A DNA stretch of 64,000 nt. Source: Actinomycetospora termitidis. Its GTDB lineage: Bacteria > Actinomycetota > Actinomycetes > Mycobacteriales > Pseudonocardiaceae. The stretch is from positions 62,001-126,000 of the forward strand of contig NZ_JASVWF010000008.1 in assembly GCF_030286555.1 (NCBI RefSeq), given 5' to 3'. Shown in pieces: positions 1-8,209 of this stretch. Each line of letters opens with the position of its first letter. The first letter of the stretch is position 1. The position numbers were made by a program, and so were the translations under genes. Under the pieces are notes generated by a model. It was not told the DNA's origin. It was given only the letters and a program-made list of their open reading frames with translations, and ran no database searches.

Positions 1-152
1 CTCCACCCGCCAGCGCACGCTGGTGTTGGCAATTCGATCTGCGCATCTCATTCGGCGCCTCCGCCGCACACATCCTGATCTATCCAACGTCGCTGTCGGA
101 CTGACGACCTGGGCCTGTGAGCTGCAGGCGTTCTGGCCGGCGGGACGAGCTC

Positions 153-704
153 CTACGCCCTGAGCATGCGGCGGATGGCTTCATCCGTCGCCCCCGGCGT
201 GGGGGCCTCGAGGTCGAGGGCGCGGTGGATCGAGAGACCCTCGACGAGAGCGTCGAGCAGTCGGGCGGTGAGTGGATCGAAGTGCCGCCGCAGGGACCGA
301 CGGCTGGCCGCCATCCAGGCGTGCGTGATGTCGCGGTAGGCGGGGGCGCGGGCGGCGAGGGTGTACAGCTCGTGGCTGAGGACGAGCTCCCGCGGGTCGC
401 TGAGGATGTCGTGGTCGATGAACGCGACGAGGGCCTTCCGCGCGGAGTCCTGGTCCCCGGCGGCGGCGAGTTGCTCGTCGAACCTCGCCGACACCGTCCG
501 CGCGAGGCGATCGAACGCCTCGTGGAGCAGTTCGGACATCCCGGTGAAGTGGTAGGTCATGGAGCCGAGCGGCACGTCGGCGGCGGCCGCGACCCGGCGG
601 TGCGAGGTCCCCGCGACCCCGACCTCGGCCAGCACGTCCAGGCAGGCCTCGACGATCCGGTCCCGACGTTCCGGGTCGTGACGCCGAGCGCGTGGCTCGC
701 TCAC
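153..704 (-). CDS. TetR/AcrR family transcriptional regulator
   Basis: A DNA-binding repressor-type protein of 183 aa. The N-terminal helix-turn-helix spans about residues 10-55 (DRIVEACLDVL, then VPLGSMTYHFTGM), followed by an all-helical ligand-binding domain. A GTG start at 704 is chosen because it overlaps the stop of the acetyltransferase gene (701-703), a GTGA coupling typical of this window. It is therefore probably co-transcribed with the acetyltransferase and likely controls its own operon. The ligand is unknown. Family assignment is firm; the target is inferred from context. Confidence 0.85.
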   Translation of the reverse strand: MSEPRARRHDPERRDRIVEACLDVLAEVGVAGTSHRRVAAAADVPLGSMTYHFTGMSELLHEAFDRLARTVSARFDEQLAAAGDQDSARKALVAFIDHDILSDPRELVLSHELYTLAARAPAYRDITHAWMAASRRSLRRHFDPLTARLLDALVEGLSIHRALDLEAPTPGATDEAIRRMLRA

Positions 705-1300
705 AGGGACCGGACCACGCGTGCCGGGTTGCCCACCGCGACCACGTTCGCCGGCACGTCCCTGGTGACCACCGCCCCGGCCCCGATGACACTGTTCTCC
801 CCGATGCGCACGCCCGGGCACACGATCACACCGCCCCCGAGCCAGACGTTGTCCTCGATGACGATGGGCCGCGCGGCTTCGAGCTTGTCCCGACGCGGGC
901 CGGGGTCGGTCGGGTGGGTCGGGGTCAGCAGCTGGACGTTCGGGCCGATCTGGCAGTCCGCGCCGATGCTGATCGAGGCGACGTCGAGGGCGACCAGACC
1001 GTAGTTCGCGAACGTCCGCGGGCCGATCGCGACGTGCTCGCCGTAGTCGACGTACAGCGGCGGCTTCACCACCGCACCCTCCCCCAGCTCACCGAGCAGC
1101 TCGACCAGGATCGGCCGCGCTGCGTCCAGGTCGTCGGCGGCCGCCTGCCGGTACTGCTCGGCGAGTGCCATCGCGCGCTGCGCGAGGCGGGCGTTCTCCG
1201 GGTCGTCGGCGATGTAGAGGTCCCCCGCGAGCATCCGCTCACGCTGGGTCCGAGGGTCCCCGGAGAAGTGGTCCACAGTCATCCGTACGATCGTACGCAT
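701..1300 (-). CDS. Maltose/galactoside-type O-acetyltransferase
   Basis: A trimeric left-handed beta-helix enzyme that transfers acetyl from acetyl-CoA to a sugar hydroxyl (Maa/LacA/NodL family). The N-terminal 'Mac' segment (residues about 8-60, with ERMLAGDLYIADDPE) is followed by hexapeptide repeats (ISIGADCQIGPNV, VWLGGGVIVCPGVRIGENSVIGAGAVV). The active-site His lies in LTPTHP. Length of 199 aa is normal. The start at 1300 has a GGGGGAG ribosome-binding site; an in-frame ATG at 1282 lacks one. It overlaps the downstream TetR gene by 4 bases. The acceptor sugar is unknown. Confidence 0.85.
   Translation of the reverse strand: MRTIVRMTVDHFSGDPRTQRERMLAGDLYIADDPENARLAQRAMALAEQYRQAAADDLDAARPILVELLGELGEGAVVKPPLYVDYGEHVAIGPRTFANYGLVALDVASISIGADCQIGPNVQLLTPTHPTDPGPRRDKLEAARPIVIEDNVWLGGGVIVCPGVRIGENSVIGAGAVVTRDVPANVVAVGNPARVVRSL
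1284..1297. promoter_or_regulatory. Perfect 14-bp palindrome, candidate TetR operator
   Basis: CGTACGATCGTACG is its own reverse complement and lies at the 5' end of the acetyltransferase gene, between the two possible start codons and opposite the GH6 gene start. This is a natural site for autoregulation by the TetR protein encoded in the same operon. The palindrome is seen directly; binding is inferred. Confidence 0.4.
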
Positions 1301-1332
1301 CGCCGCTCCCCCACCGTGCCGGAGGCACCGCC

Positions 1333-2334
1333 GTGCGCACCCGACGACGCCGACCCGCCCTTCTCACCATCGCCGCTCTCGTCTCCGTCGCCGCCCTCGC
1401 CGGGTGCACCACCGCAGCTGAGGAGGACGGCCCGCCGTCGGCAGCGCCCGCCGCCTCGTCCTTCTGGGTCGATCCGGACAGTGCCTCCGCCCGCCAGGTG
1501 CAGCAGTGGCGCGACCAGGGACGTACGCGGGACGCCGACGACCTCGCCGCCCTCTCCTCGCAGCCCCTGCCGATCTGGGTCGGCGACTGGTCCGACCCGG
1601 GGGACCTGACCCGCGACGTCACCACCCGGGCCGGCCGCACCGGGGACGTTCCCGTGCTGGTCGCCTACAACATCCCCAACCGCGACTGTGGCCTGTTCTC
1701 CCAGGGCGGCGCCGACGACGAGGCCGAGTACCGGCGCTGGGTCGACGACATGGCCTCCGGCCTCGAGGGACGTCCCGCCGTCGTCATCGTCGAACCCGAC
1801 GCCCTCGCCCAGACGCTCGCCGACTGCGAGGGCCAGGGCCGCCAGGAAGGCCGGGAGGCCCTCCTGGCCTACGCCTCCCAGCGGCTCGCCGCCGCCGGCG
1901 CCGAGGTCTACATCGACGCCGGCAACCCCGGCTTCATCCGCGACGTCGACCAGCTCGCGGCCGGCCTGCGCAGCTCCGGGGTGGCGGATGCCGAGGGATT
2001 CGCGCTCAACGTGGCCAACTTCAACGCCACCGAGGACGTCGCCGCCTACGGACGCGCCATCGCCGACCGGCTCCCCGGCAGCCGCTTCGTCATCGACACC
2101 GGTCGCAACGGCAACGGCACCTACGGAGGCCCCGAGCAGCCGACGTGGTGCAACCCGCCGGGACGCGCACTGGGCTCGAACCCCACCCGCGACACCGGCG
2201 ACCCCCGCATCGCTGCGTTCCTGTGGATCAAGGAGCCGGGCGACTCGGACGGCACCTGCCGCGGCAACCCCGCCTCCGGCCAGTTCATGCCGGACTACGC
2301 CCTCGACCTCGTCCGCAATCGAGCGGCGAGCTGA
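1333..2334 (+). CDS. Glycoside hydrolase family 6 lipoprotein (endoglucanase/cellobiohydrolase type)
   Basis: A secreted beta-1,4-glucanase that inverts configuration at beta-glucosidic bonds. A lipoprotein signal peptide ends in VAALAGC, so the enzyme should be lipid-anchored outside the membrane. GH6 landmarks follow in order: YNIPNRDCGLFS, VIVEPDAL (catalytic acid Asp), YIDAGNPGF, DTGRNGNGTYG, WCNPPGRALG and LWIKEPGDSDGTC. There is no cellulose-binding module. The GTG start at 1333 has GGAGG 8 bases upstream. At 333 aa it is a bare catalytic domain. Substrate may be cellulose or a related glucan; family membership is very secure. Confidence 0.9.
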   Translation: MRTRRRRPALLTIAALVSVAALAGCTTAAEEDGPPSAAPAASSFWVDPDSASARQVQQWRDQGRTRDADDLAALSSQPLPIWVGDWSDPGDLTRDVTTRAGRTGDVPVLVAYNIPNRDCGLFSQGGADDEAEYRRWVDDMASGLEGRPAVVIVEPDALAQTLADCEGQGRQEGREALLAYASQRLAAAGAEVYIDAGNPGFIRDVDQLAAGLRSSGVADAEGFALNVANFNATEDVAAYGRAIADRLPGSRFVIDTGRNGNGTYGGPEQPTWCNPPGRALGSNPTRDTGDPRIAAFLWIKEPGDSDGTCRGNPASGQFMPDYALDLVRNRAAS

Positions 2335-2343
2335 GGCCCCGGG

Positions 2344-3339
2344 GTGACCATCGACGGCAGCCACTCCGCCCCGGGTCCGCAGACGGGAGTGATGTTCCCC
2401 TGCCGATTGCCCGCGGGTGACCTCGTCGACTTCGCCCGGGCGAGCGAGTCCGCGGGAATCGATCAGCTCTGGGTCGTCGAGGACGCGTTCTTCGGCGGCG
2501 GCATCGCCACGGCCGCCACCGCGCTCGCCGCGACGAGCCGGATCGTCGTCGGGGTCGGGATCGTGCCCGCGGCCGTGCGCAACGTGGCCTACCTGGCCAT
2601 GGAGGTCGCCACCCTGGCCGCGCTGTACCCGGGCCGGCTCGAGTTCGGGGTCGGGCACGGAATGCTCGACTGGCTCGGGCAGGTCGGCGCCGAGCCGGAC
2701 TCACCCCTGACCCTGCTCGACGAGACCCTCGAGGCGCTGCGCGCCCTGTTGCGCGGTGAACGGATCACCCGTGCCGGACGCTACGTGCAGCTCGAGGACG
2801 TCGAGCTGGCGTTCCCGCCGTCGGTCGTGCCGCCGGTGCTGGCCGGCGTCCGGGGGCCCCGCTCGGTCGAGCTCGCCGCGCGCCGCGCCGACGGCACGAT
2901 CCTCGCCGAGCCCGTGTCCGCGCCGTACCTGGCCTCGGCCGCACGCGACGGACACCGTCTCGTGGCCTACAGCTGGTTCCTGCCCGGCAGCGACGTCCGG
3001 GATACCCGACCGCGGGCCCGCGCCCTGCTCGCGCGCACGCTCACCCCGGTCAACCGCCCGCACCTCGTGCCTCTCCTCGGCCCGACCCGGACCGACGCCC
3101 TGCTCGACGCGCCCGACGAGCCCGCCCGCACCGAGCTGCTCGACGACCCGACGGTCGACGCGCTGGTCGTGCACGGCAGCACCACCGACTCCGCCGACGC
3201 GATCAAGAGGCTCGGGGTGAGCGGTCCCGACACCGTCGTGCTCATCCCGCCGCCCGGCGAGGAACACACGGCCGTCTCCGCCGCCGGGGTGATCACCGCC
3301 GAGCTCCGCAGACGAACCGGTCCTGCTCACGAGCGCTGA
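2344..3339 (+). CDS. LLM-class flavin-dependent oxidoreductase
   Basis: A luciferase-like TIM-barrel monooxygenase/oxidoreductase that uses FMNH2 or F420. The N-terminus (GVMFPCRLPAGDLVDFARASE) and the strand motifs LWVVEDAFFGGG, VVGVGIVPAAVRN and LEFGVGHGM are typical. 331 aa is the normal length. It starts at GTG 2344, ten bases after the GH6 stop, so it may be co-transcribed, although no functional link to glucan hydrolysis is obvious. The substrate and cofactor cannot be read from sequence. Confidence 0.8.
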   Translation: MTIDGSHSAPGPQTGVMFPCRLPAGDLVDFARASESAGIDQLWVVEDAFFGGGIATAATALAATSRIVVGVGIVPAAVRNVAYLAMEVATLAALYPGRLEFGVGHGMLDWLGQVGAEPDSPLTLLDETLEALRALLRGERITRAGRYVQLEDVELAFPPSVVPPVLAGVRGPRSVELAARRADGTILAEPVSAPYLASAARDGHRLVAYSWFLPGSDVRDTRPRARALLARTLTPVNRPHLVPLLGPTRTDALLDAPDEPARTELLDDPTVDALVVHGSTTDSADAIKRLGVSGPDTVVLIPPPGEEHTAVSAAGVITAELRRRTGPAHER

Positions 3340-4107
3340 GGCGAGGAGCGACCGCACGGAGGCGAGCGCGTCGGGGCGCCGCATTCCACCACGTCGAGGC
3401 TGTCTCACTCGGCGCGCCCGCGGTCGCGCGCGGACACCTCGCGGGGTCAGCGTCGGGTCGGTGGGGTGCAGATGCACCCGCGCGACCACACCCCCACCTG
3501 CGTGGCGGTGCAGAAGCGGCGCCCGAGTGCATCGTGTTCTGACCATGGATGCGGACACATCGCGCACGTCGGGTCGGTGGTCGGTGCGTCCTCGTTCGTG
3601 CCGGGCGTCGACTCGTGCTTCATCAGGCCCCTGTCGTCGGCCGACGGATCCCTGGGGGCATGAATCGCCCACGGGACTCCGGCGGAGGGTGTCGGCTGTC
3701 CGTGATCGCGCCGGCCCGGGCTGGTGATCCCGCACGGGCGACACCCGTGCCGCCCAGTCGGGAAGATCGAGCTCGGGACGTCTCACGCCGGCACTCCCGT
3801 CTCCGATCGGCCGACCGAACGAGGACTGCGCCGACGACGACGACGGCCTGAACGCCGGCGTGCGGAGAACCCTCGGTGCCCTGCACGCTACGCCCTGCAC
3901 GCCGGCCGCCCCGGGCCGCGCGTCGGCCGGGTCGGACGACCGCGGACATGAGGACCGGCGGACGGCCCCCTGCCCGCGAGCACCGTTCTCACCTCCGTGA
4001 GGGCGTACCCTGACGATGTCGGGGCGTCATCGACCGGTGTCCACGCCGGTCCTCCTCGCCAGAACTGCCATACCGGCCGCTCGTCGGCCTGGGACGGGGC
4101 GCCCGCG
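3340..4107. other. Gene-poor stretch of about 770 bp
   Basis: No open frame here has a convincing start, codon-position bias or recognisable domain; the open frames are those expected by chance at this GC content. The last ~100 bases (from 4003) belong to the duplicated leader described separately. I see no insertion sequence or RNA gene in the rest. Confidence 0.5.
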
Positions 4108-4122
4108 ATGACGGGACCGGAC
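4003..4122 (+). repeat. Duplicated hairpin leader, copy 1
   Basis: About 120 bases closely match 6674-6793, including the start codon and the first codons of the two downstream frames (ATG at 4108 and 6778). Two small hairpins are conserved in both copies: ACCGG-(8 nt)-CCGGT and GGCCG-(5 nt)-CGGCC. The loops differ while the stems are kept. It is either a shared promoter/leader carried along with a gene duplication or a cis-acting RNA element. The conserved GCGTAC at the 5' end could be part of a promoter. Confidence 0.55.
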
Positions 4123-4200
4123 GACGACACGCACGGCCCACGACGGCAGGACGGACCATCCCCGGCCACCGCCGTGCTCCCCCGGGGCGGCGCGGCGTGA
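4108..4200 (+). CDS. Short 30-aa peptide, remnant or leader related to the DUF5994 gene start
   Basis: The frame begins MTGPDDDTHGPRR and ends at 4200. Its first five codons and its upstream leader match the DUF5994 gene at 6778 (MSGPDD). After that the sequences diverge and the frame stops. The stop overlaps the GTG of the next small gene (GTGA at 4197-4200), so it could be a translated leader peptide that couples to it, or a decayed DUF5994 paralogue. I cannot decide between these. Confidence 0.35.
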   Translation: MTGPDDDTHGPRRQDGPSPATAVLPRGGAA

Positions 4201-4433
4201 GCGCCCGGCCCCGCTTCACCTCGACCGAACCGGCCCGGAACCCGGCGGACGAGGCCGCCGCCTCGGCGGCGGCACGGCGCCTGGCGGTCCGGGTGGTGGC
4301 AGCCCGGAGCAGGAATGTCGAGGACTGCCGTGAACTGCTCGACATGCTCGGACTCCACTCGGCCGCCGGACTGTCCGGTCCCGCGATCGGCGACTTCACC
4401 CAGTTCGAGCCACCGATCCCGGGTCGGCGATGA
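4197..4433 (+). CDS. Small hypothetical protein (78 aa)
   Basis: A 78-aa protein beginning at GTG 4197, overlapping the preceding short frame by 4 bases. It is Ala/Arg-rich in the first half, then has a helical stretch with VEDCRELLDMLGLHSA, which resembles short actinobacterial proteins of unknown function. It has no signal peptide, membrane segment or metal motif. The sharing of its upstream leader with the DUF5994 locus suggests both respond to the same signal. No function is assigned. Confidence 0.45.
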   Translation: MSARPRFTSTEPARNPADEAAASAAARRLAVRVVAARSRNVEDCRELLDMLGLHSAAGLSGPAIGDFTQFEPPIPGRR

Positions 4434-4487
4434 GCGGCGGATCCGTCGCCCCGCAGCGTCGTGCGGTCGGCTCGGAGCCGGCCGACG

Positions 4488-5954
4488 TCAGCCGAGGGCG
4501 AGCACCTCGGCGAACGCCTCCTCCACGCATGCCGTGAGCACCTCGGGCGCGGTGACCGCGGCGGGATCGACGGTGGCCCCCACGTGGCAGGTGTCCGCGT
4601 CCGACAGCAGGGCCACCATCACCGCTCCCCCGGGCAACGGCCCGAAGGCGTAGCTGCGCTCGATGCGGGCGCCGGCGACGAACGCCAGCCGGGTCATCCC
4701 CGGGATGTTGCTCACCTGCACGTCGTTGCCGCGGGTCGCCCCGCCCTGCACGCGAGCGAGGACCACCGGCGGGAGCGCGGCGAGCAGCGGCGCGATCAGA
4801 CCGAGCGCATCGGTGATCCGCTCCTGCCTCAGACCCGCGACGATGTCGCGGACCAGACGGATGCGCACTGCCGCGTCGTCCTCGCCCACCGGGGCAGCGA
4901 ACCGTAGGCCCGCCCAGTGGTTACCGCCCAGCGCATCGGACCCCACCCGCGTGTTCACGGGCATACCGACCGGGACCCGCGCGGGCACCGGTTCACCCAT
5001 CCTGCGGTGGTACCGGGCCACACCACCGAGAACGGCGGCGACGTACGCGTCGTTCAACGAGCCACCCGCCGCTCGCCCTGCCCGTCTGAGGCCCTCCAGC
5101 TCGACGTCCCAGACCAGGAACCTGCGGTTCAGGCTCCGGTGGCGCAGCAGCGGCGAGGGGTGCACGTGGTGCGGGACGGCCGCTCGGGCGGCCGACGCCG
5201 CGAACGCCGCGCCGTCCCGGGCCGCGGTCACGGGATGGCGCGCGTGTCCGGCCGCCACGCCCACCATCGCGGAGACGCCGCCGAGCAGCGCGGCCGGCGC
5301 CGCCCCGAGCATGCCCACCGTCCGCGCCGCCGTCAGCCCGAATCGGGACCGACCGTCACGGGAAGGGGACACCTCCACAGGGCCCGCCGGTTCCGGTTCA
5401 CGGCCATGTCCGTGCAGCAGGGAGAGGATCTGGACCAGTCCGACACCGTCCGCCAAGCTGTGGTGGACCTTGAGCAGGTAACCCGCGCCGCCGCCGTCCA
5501 GCCCCGTCACGAGCAGGGCCTCCCACGGCGGACGGGCGCGATCGAACGGCGTGGCTGCCCACGTCGCGGCGACGTCGAGCAACGAGGACAGGCCGCCGGG
5601 CTCGGCGAGCCGCATCCGGCGGACGTGGAACGCGAGGGAGAAGCTCGGGTCGGCGGACCACTCCGGCAGACCCCACCCCCACCACGGCTCGAGGACGCGG
5701 TCGCGGAGCCGTGGGACGGACCGGGTGGCCCGGTCGTGGGAATCGAGGACCCGGTCCCAGATCGGCTCGACGTCGAGAAGGTCGACGATCACCACCGGGT
5801 GCCGCAGCCGGGGATCGGCCTCCGCCCGCCACATCATCGCCTCGAGGGCGTTGAGCCGCCGCGGTGAGTCGACGACGACCCTCGTGCCGTACTCCCCCGA
5901 GTTCCCGATCTCCCGGGCGCCCACGGTCTCCGCGGGGTTCACCCGCCGCGTCAC
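4488..5954 (-). CDS. Wax ester synthase/diacylglycerol acyltransferase (WS/DGAT)
   Basis: Transfers an acyl group from acyl-CoA to a long-chain alcohol or diacylglycerol, making storage lipid at the membrane. The catalytic HHxxxDG motif is present as HHSLADG, and the typical N-terminus follows the family pattern (SPRRLNALEAMMWRAEADPR). C-terminal landmarks are NDAYVAAVLGGVARY, NTRVGSDALGGN and VSNIPG. The GTG start at 5954 overlaps the stop of the small gene upstream (GTGA), giving 488 aa. The first 30 residues precede the usual family start, so a later start is possible. It is the third gene of an overlapping three-gene operon. Confidence 0.85.
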   Translation of the reverse strand: MTRRVNPAETVGAREIGNSGEYGTRVVVDSPRRLNALEAMMWRAEADPRLRHPVVIVDLLDVEPIWDRVLDSHDRATRSVPRLRDRVLEPWWGWGLPEWSADPSFSLAFHVRRMRLAEPGGLSSLLDVAATWAATPFDRARPPWEALLVTGLDGGGAGYLLKVHHSLADGVGLVQILSLLHGHGREPEPAGPVEVSPSRDGRSRFGLTAARTVGMLGAAPAALLGGVSAMVGVAAGHARHPVTAARDGAAFAASAARAAVPHHVHPSPLLRHRSLNRRFLVWDVELEGLRRAGRAAGGSLNDAYVAAVLGGVARYHRRMGEPVPARVPVGMPVNTRVGSDALGGNHWAGLRFAAPVGEDDAAVRIRLVRDIVAGLRQERITDALGLIAPLLAALPPVVLARVQGGATRGNDVQVSNIPGMTRLAFVAGARIERSYAFGPLPGGAVMVALLSDADTCHVGATVDPAAVTAPEVLTACVEEAFAEVLALG

Positions 5955-6136
5955 CGCAGCCCCCGTCCTCCCGACGCCGACCGCACCTCGGGGCGCGGCC
6001 CGGGCCCGTGCTCGATCCCCGTCACGTGGAGGGGCCGTGGACGGACCAGGACCAGGACGCCGAGACCGGCCGCCTCGACCGCCTCCCGACTCAGGTCCAT
6101 CAGGTCGACCACCAGTTGTCGAGCGCTCGTCCACAT
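5951..6136 (-). CDS. Small protein in the WS/DGAT operon (61 aa)
   Basis: A 61-aa frame starting MWTSARQLVVDLMDLSREA, linked to both neighbours by overlaps: its ATG overlaps the upstream stop (TGATG at 6136) and its stop overlaps the WS/DGAT GTG. It has a predicted amphipathic helix near the N-terminus and a hydrophobic strand (LGVLVLVRPRPLHV). I do not recognise a family. The double overlap argues that it is really translated and works with the acyltransferase. Confidence 0.5.
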   Translation of the reverse strand: MWTSARQLVVDLMDLSREAVEAAGLGVLVLVRPRPLHVTGIEHGPGPRPEVRSASGGRGLR

Positions 6137-6360
6137 CAGCGGCCGTCGGCGGTGTTCCCGCAGACGCCGGCCACCGTGTCCCACAGGGTGCGGGCAGCCG
6201 GATCGCGAGCCAGCCAGGCCCGCGCCTGGGCCTCGGCCTCCTGATCGCCGTGGCGAGCCAGCACCTGGAGCACCGTGAGCTGGTCGATCCACTCCTCGTG
6301 GGCAGGACGAGGGACGGGCGGCTCGTCGTAGTCCCAGGCGGATACGGCGAAACGGGGCAT
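6136..6360 (-). CDS. Small acidic protein heading the WS/DGAT operon (74 aa)
   Basis: A 74-aa acidic protein that begins MPRFAVSAWDYDEPPVP and has a helical second half (VLQVLARHGDQEAEAQARAWLARDP). The ATG at 6360 has a TGAGGAA ribosome-binding site seven bases upstream. It overlaps the next gene (TGATG). There is no signal peptide or membrane segment and I do not recognise the family. As the first gene of a three-gene coupled operon it may be an accessory or regulatory partner of WS/DGAT. Confidence 0.55.
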   Translation of the reverse strand: MPRFAVSAWDYDEPPVPRPAHEEWIDQLTVLQVLARHGDQEAEAQARAWLARDPAARTLWDTVAGVCGNTADGR

Positions 6361-6777
6361 GGAATTCCTCAGTGTCGTGGAGAATCCCGAGCGCCCCGCG
6401 ATGAGGGGGGACGGGCCGCACGAGGTCGGGCGGCTCGAACGCTCACGGGCGCGTCAGGAGAGGCCGGAGGTCGGCCGGAGGCGTGGCCTTCTGAGAGGGC
6501 CCAGGCTCCCGATGCGGGCGGATGCGAAGTCGACCACCCATCTGATCGTCGAGACTCTCCGCACCGGCGACTGTCCTCCGAGCGCGCGTCGCACGCAACC
6601 TCGTGCCACCGAGCCGGGGGGGGGGGCACCCGCCCACCGCGCCTCCCCGTCGGGCCACCGGGGCGCTTCGGCCGCGTACGCTGCAGGAATCGGGGCGTCG
6701 GCGACCGGCGCCCACGCCGGTCCTCCCCGCCAGAACTGAACACCGGCCGCTCGGCGGCCTGGGACGGGGCGCCCGCG
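6361..6777. other. Non-coding region between divergent genes, with an 11-base G tract
   Basis: About 415 bases lie between the WS/DGAT operon (minus) and the DUF5994 gene (plus). It must hold both promoters, but I cannot place them. A run of 11 G at 6616-6626 is prone to slippage and could be miscounted in the assembly. The right end is copy 2 of the duplicated leader. Confidence 0.5.
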
Positions 6778-6793
6778 ATGTCGGGACCGGACG
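6674..6793 (+). repeat. Duplicated hairpin leader, copy 2
   Basis: Pairs with 4003-4122. It carries the same two short hairpins just ahead of the start codon, with changed loops and kept stems (ACCGG/CCGGT and GGCCG/CGGCC). Here it leads into the complete DUF5994 gene at 6778. Confidence 0.55.
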
Positions 6794-7230
6794 ATGTACA
6801 GGACCAGTCGGTCAGCTCTGACGAGGTGCGGGTGCGCCTCGGTCACCGAGGGGCCGGCGAGCACGGTGCCGTGGACGGGGCCTGGTGGCCACGGAGCCGG
6901 GATCTCGCCGCGGAACTCCCCTCGCTGCTCGACCGCATCGAGGACCTGGTCGGGCCCGTCGAGCGGGTCGCCTTCGGCCTCAGCGAGTGGGACGACGTAG
7001 GCCGACGTCTAATCACGACCCGGGCGGGCCGCATCCCGGTGGAGGGCTTCCGGTCGATCGAGGCGTCCACGGTCTGGCTCGTGGTCCGCGGGCGGGGGAG
7101 GTCCCGGATCGGGCTGATGGTGATACCCGCCGACACCACCCAGGAGCGCGCGATCCGGTTGCTGGAGGCCGCTGCCCTCGGCGGTGAGCGCCGCTCACCC
7201 GTCGAGGTGCTCGCCGTCGCCATGGCGTGA
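6778..7230 (+). CDS. DUF5994 family protein
   Basis: A 150-aa cytoplasmic protein of the actinobacterial DUF5994 family, whose function is unknown. Recognisable features are AWWPRSRDLAAELPSLL near residue 35, VERVAFGLSEWD, and a C-terminal VIPADTTQERA segment. The ATG at 6778 lies in the duplicated leader with only a weak GGGGCG ribosome-binding site and two conserved hairpins in front, so translation may be controlled. Family members are often near stress or redox genes, but the neighbours here do not say what it does. Confidence 0.7.
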   Translation: MSGPDDVQDQSVSSDEVRVRLGHRGAGEHGAVDGAWWPRSRDLAAELPSLLDRIEDLVGPVERVAFGLSEWDDVGRRLITTRAGRIPVEGFRSIEASTVWLVVRGRGRSRIGLMVIPADTTQERAIRLLEAAALGGERRSPVEVLAVAMA

Positions 7231-7307
7231 GCGCTCCTCGGGCACGAAGCGATGGTGGTGACATCCGTCGATGCGGGAGAGGCAGTCCCAGATCACCCGC
7301 ATCCACG

Positions 7308-8114
7308 TCACCGATCACGGCATCGCATCGCGGGGCGAACACTGGCGCGACTGTCTCGACCGCGGGACGACGGCGTGCCGTCGTGCACGAGTCGTACACC
7401 CGGGTCCGCGAGGTGCGCGGTCGTCGGGGCAGGGCGGCCCGGAGCGATCGTCACCTCGTCCTCGCCGCGCTCGTGGGCGGTGAGGGCGGCGCGCACCACG
7501 GTCGCCGCCGTCTGCCAACGCGACGCGGGCAGGTGTGCGGACTCCTCGCCGGCCCGCTGGTGGAACGCGGTGCGGGTCCGTCCGGGCCGGACCACCGTCA
7601 GCGCGATCCGCCGCTCGACCGCCTCGTGCCGCGCGGCGCGGGAGAACGACTCGAGGTAGGCCTTGCCCGCGGCGTAGGTCGCCAGGGCCGGGTCGTCCCG
7701 ACCCGCCGCGGTCGACGAGACGTTGATGATCCCGCTGCCCGGCGCCATCGACCGCAGCGCCGCCGCGGTCAGACGCGTCGGGGCGAGGACGTTGAGCAGC
7801 ACCGACGCGTCGAGCTCGGCGGGCGATTGCCCGCCCAGCCCGGCGAACGTGGTCGCCCCCGCGTTGTTGACGAGCAGCCCGACCTCACCGAGTAGCGCCT
7901 CCACGCGAGCCAGGTCCTCGGGCACCGTCAGATCGGCCACGCTCACCCGGACCGGCACCGGCAGGCTCTCCGCCAGCCGCCGAAGCGCCTCCTCCGACCG
8001 CGCGACCAGCACCAGCGGTCGGCCCCGCTCCGCGAGGGCGCGCGCGAACGCCGCGCCGATGCCCGAGGACGCCCCGGTGACCAGGGCGGAGGACGCGACG
8101 GGGCTGATCGTCAT
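7308..8114 (-). CDS. Short-chain dehydrogenase/reductase
   Basis: A cytoplasmic NAD(P)-dependent Rossmann-fold oxidoreductase. It has TGASSGIG for dinucleotide binding, NNAG, and the catalytic Ser (NVSSTAAG) with YxxxK (YAAGK). After the usual core it extends by about 60 residues, giving 268 aa; the tail is Arg-rich and looks disordered. The start at 8114 (MTISPV) fits the family N-terminus. It is transcribed divergently from the sensor kinase gene. The substrate is not evident. Confidence 0.85.
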   Translation of the reverse strand: MTISPVASSALVTGASSGIGAAFARALAERGRPLVLVARSEEALRRLAESLPVPVRVSVADLTVPEDLARVEALLGEVGLLVNNAGATTFAGLGGQSPAELDASVLLNVLAPTRLTAAALRSMAPGSGIINVSSTAAGRDDPALATYAAGKAYLESFSRAARHEAVERRIALTVVRPGRTRTAFHQRAGEESAHLPASRWQTAATVVRAALTAHERGEDEVTIAPGRPAPTTAHLADPGVRLVHDGTPSSRGRDSRASVRPAMRCRDR

Positions 8115-8209
8115 GATCGTCAGCCTGCGGTCGCGCCCGGACCCCGGACCACTGGACGATGGTCCTGGTACCCCTGATCCGCGTGCCCGGACTCCGTAGT
8201 CTCGCCCAC

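Noticed and set aside
3340..4000. Several open frames of 60-150 codons on both strands
   Set aside because: No ribosome-binding sites, motifs or overlaps with neighbours; expected by chance at this GC content.
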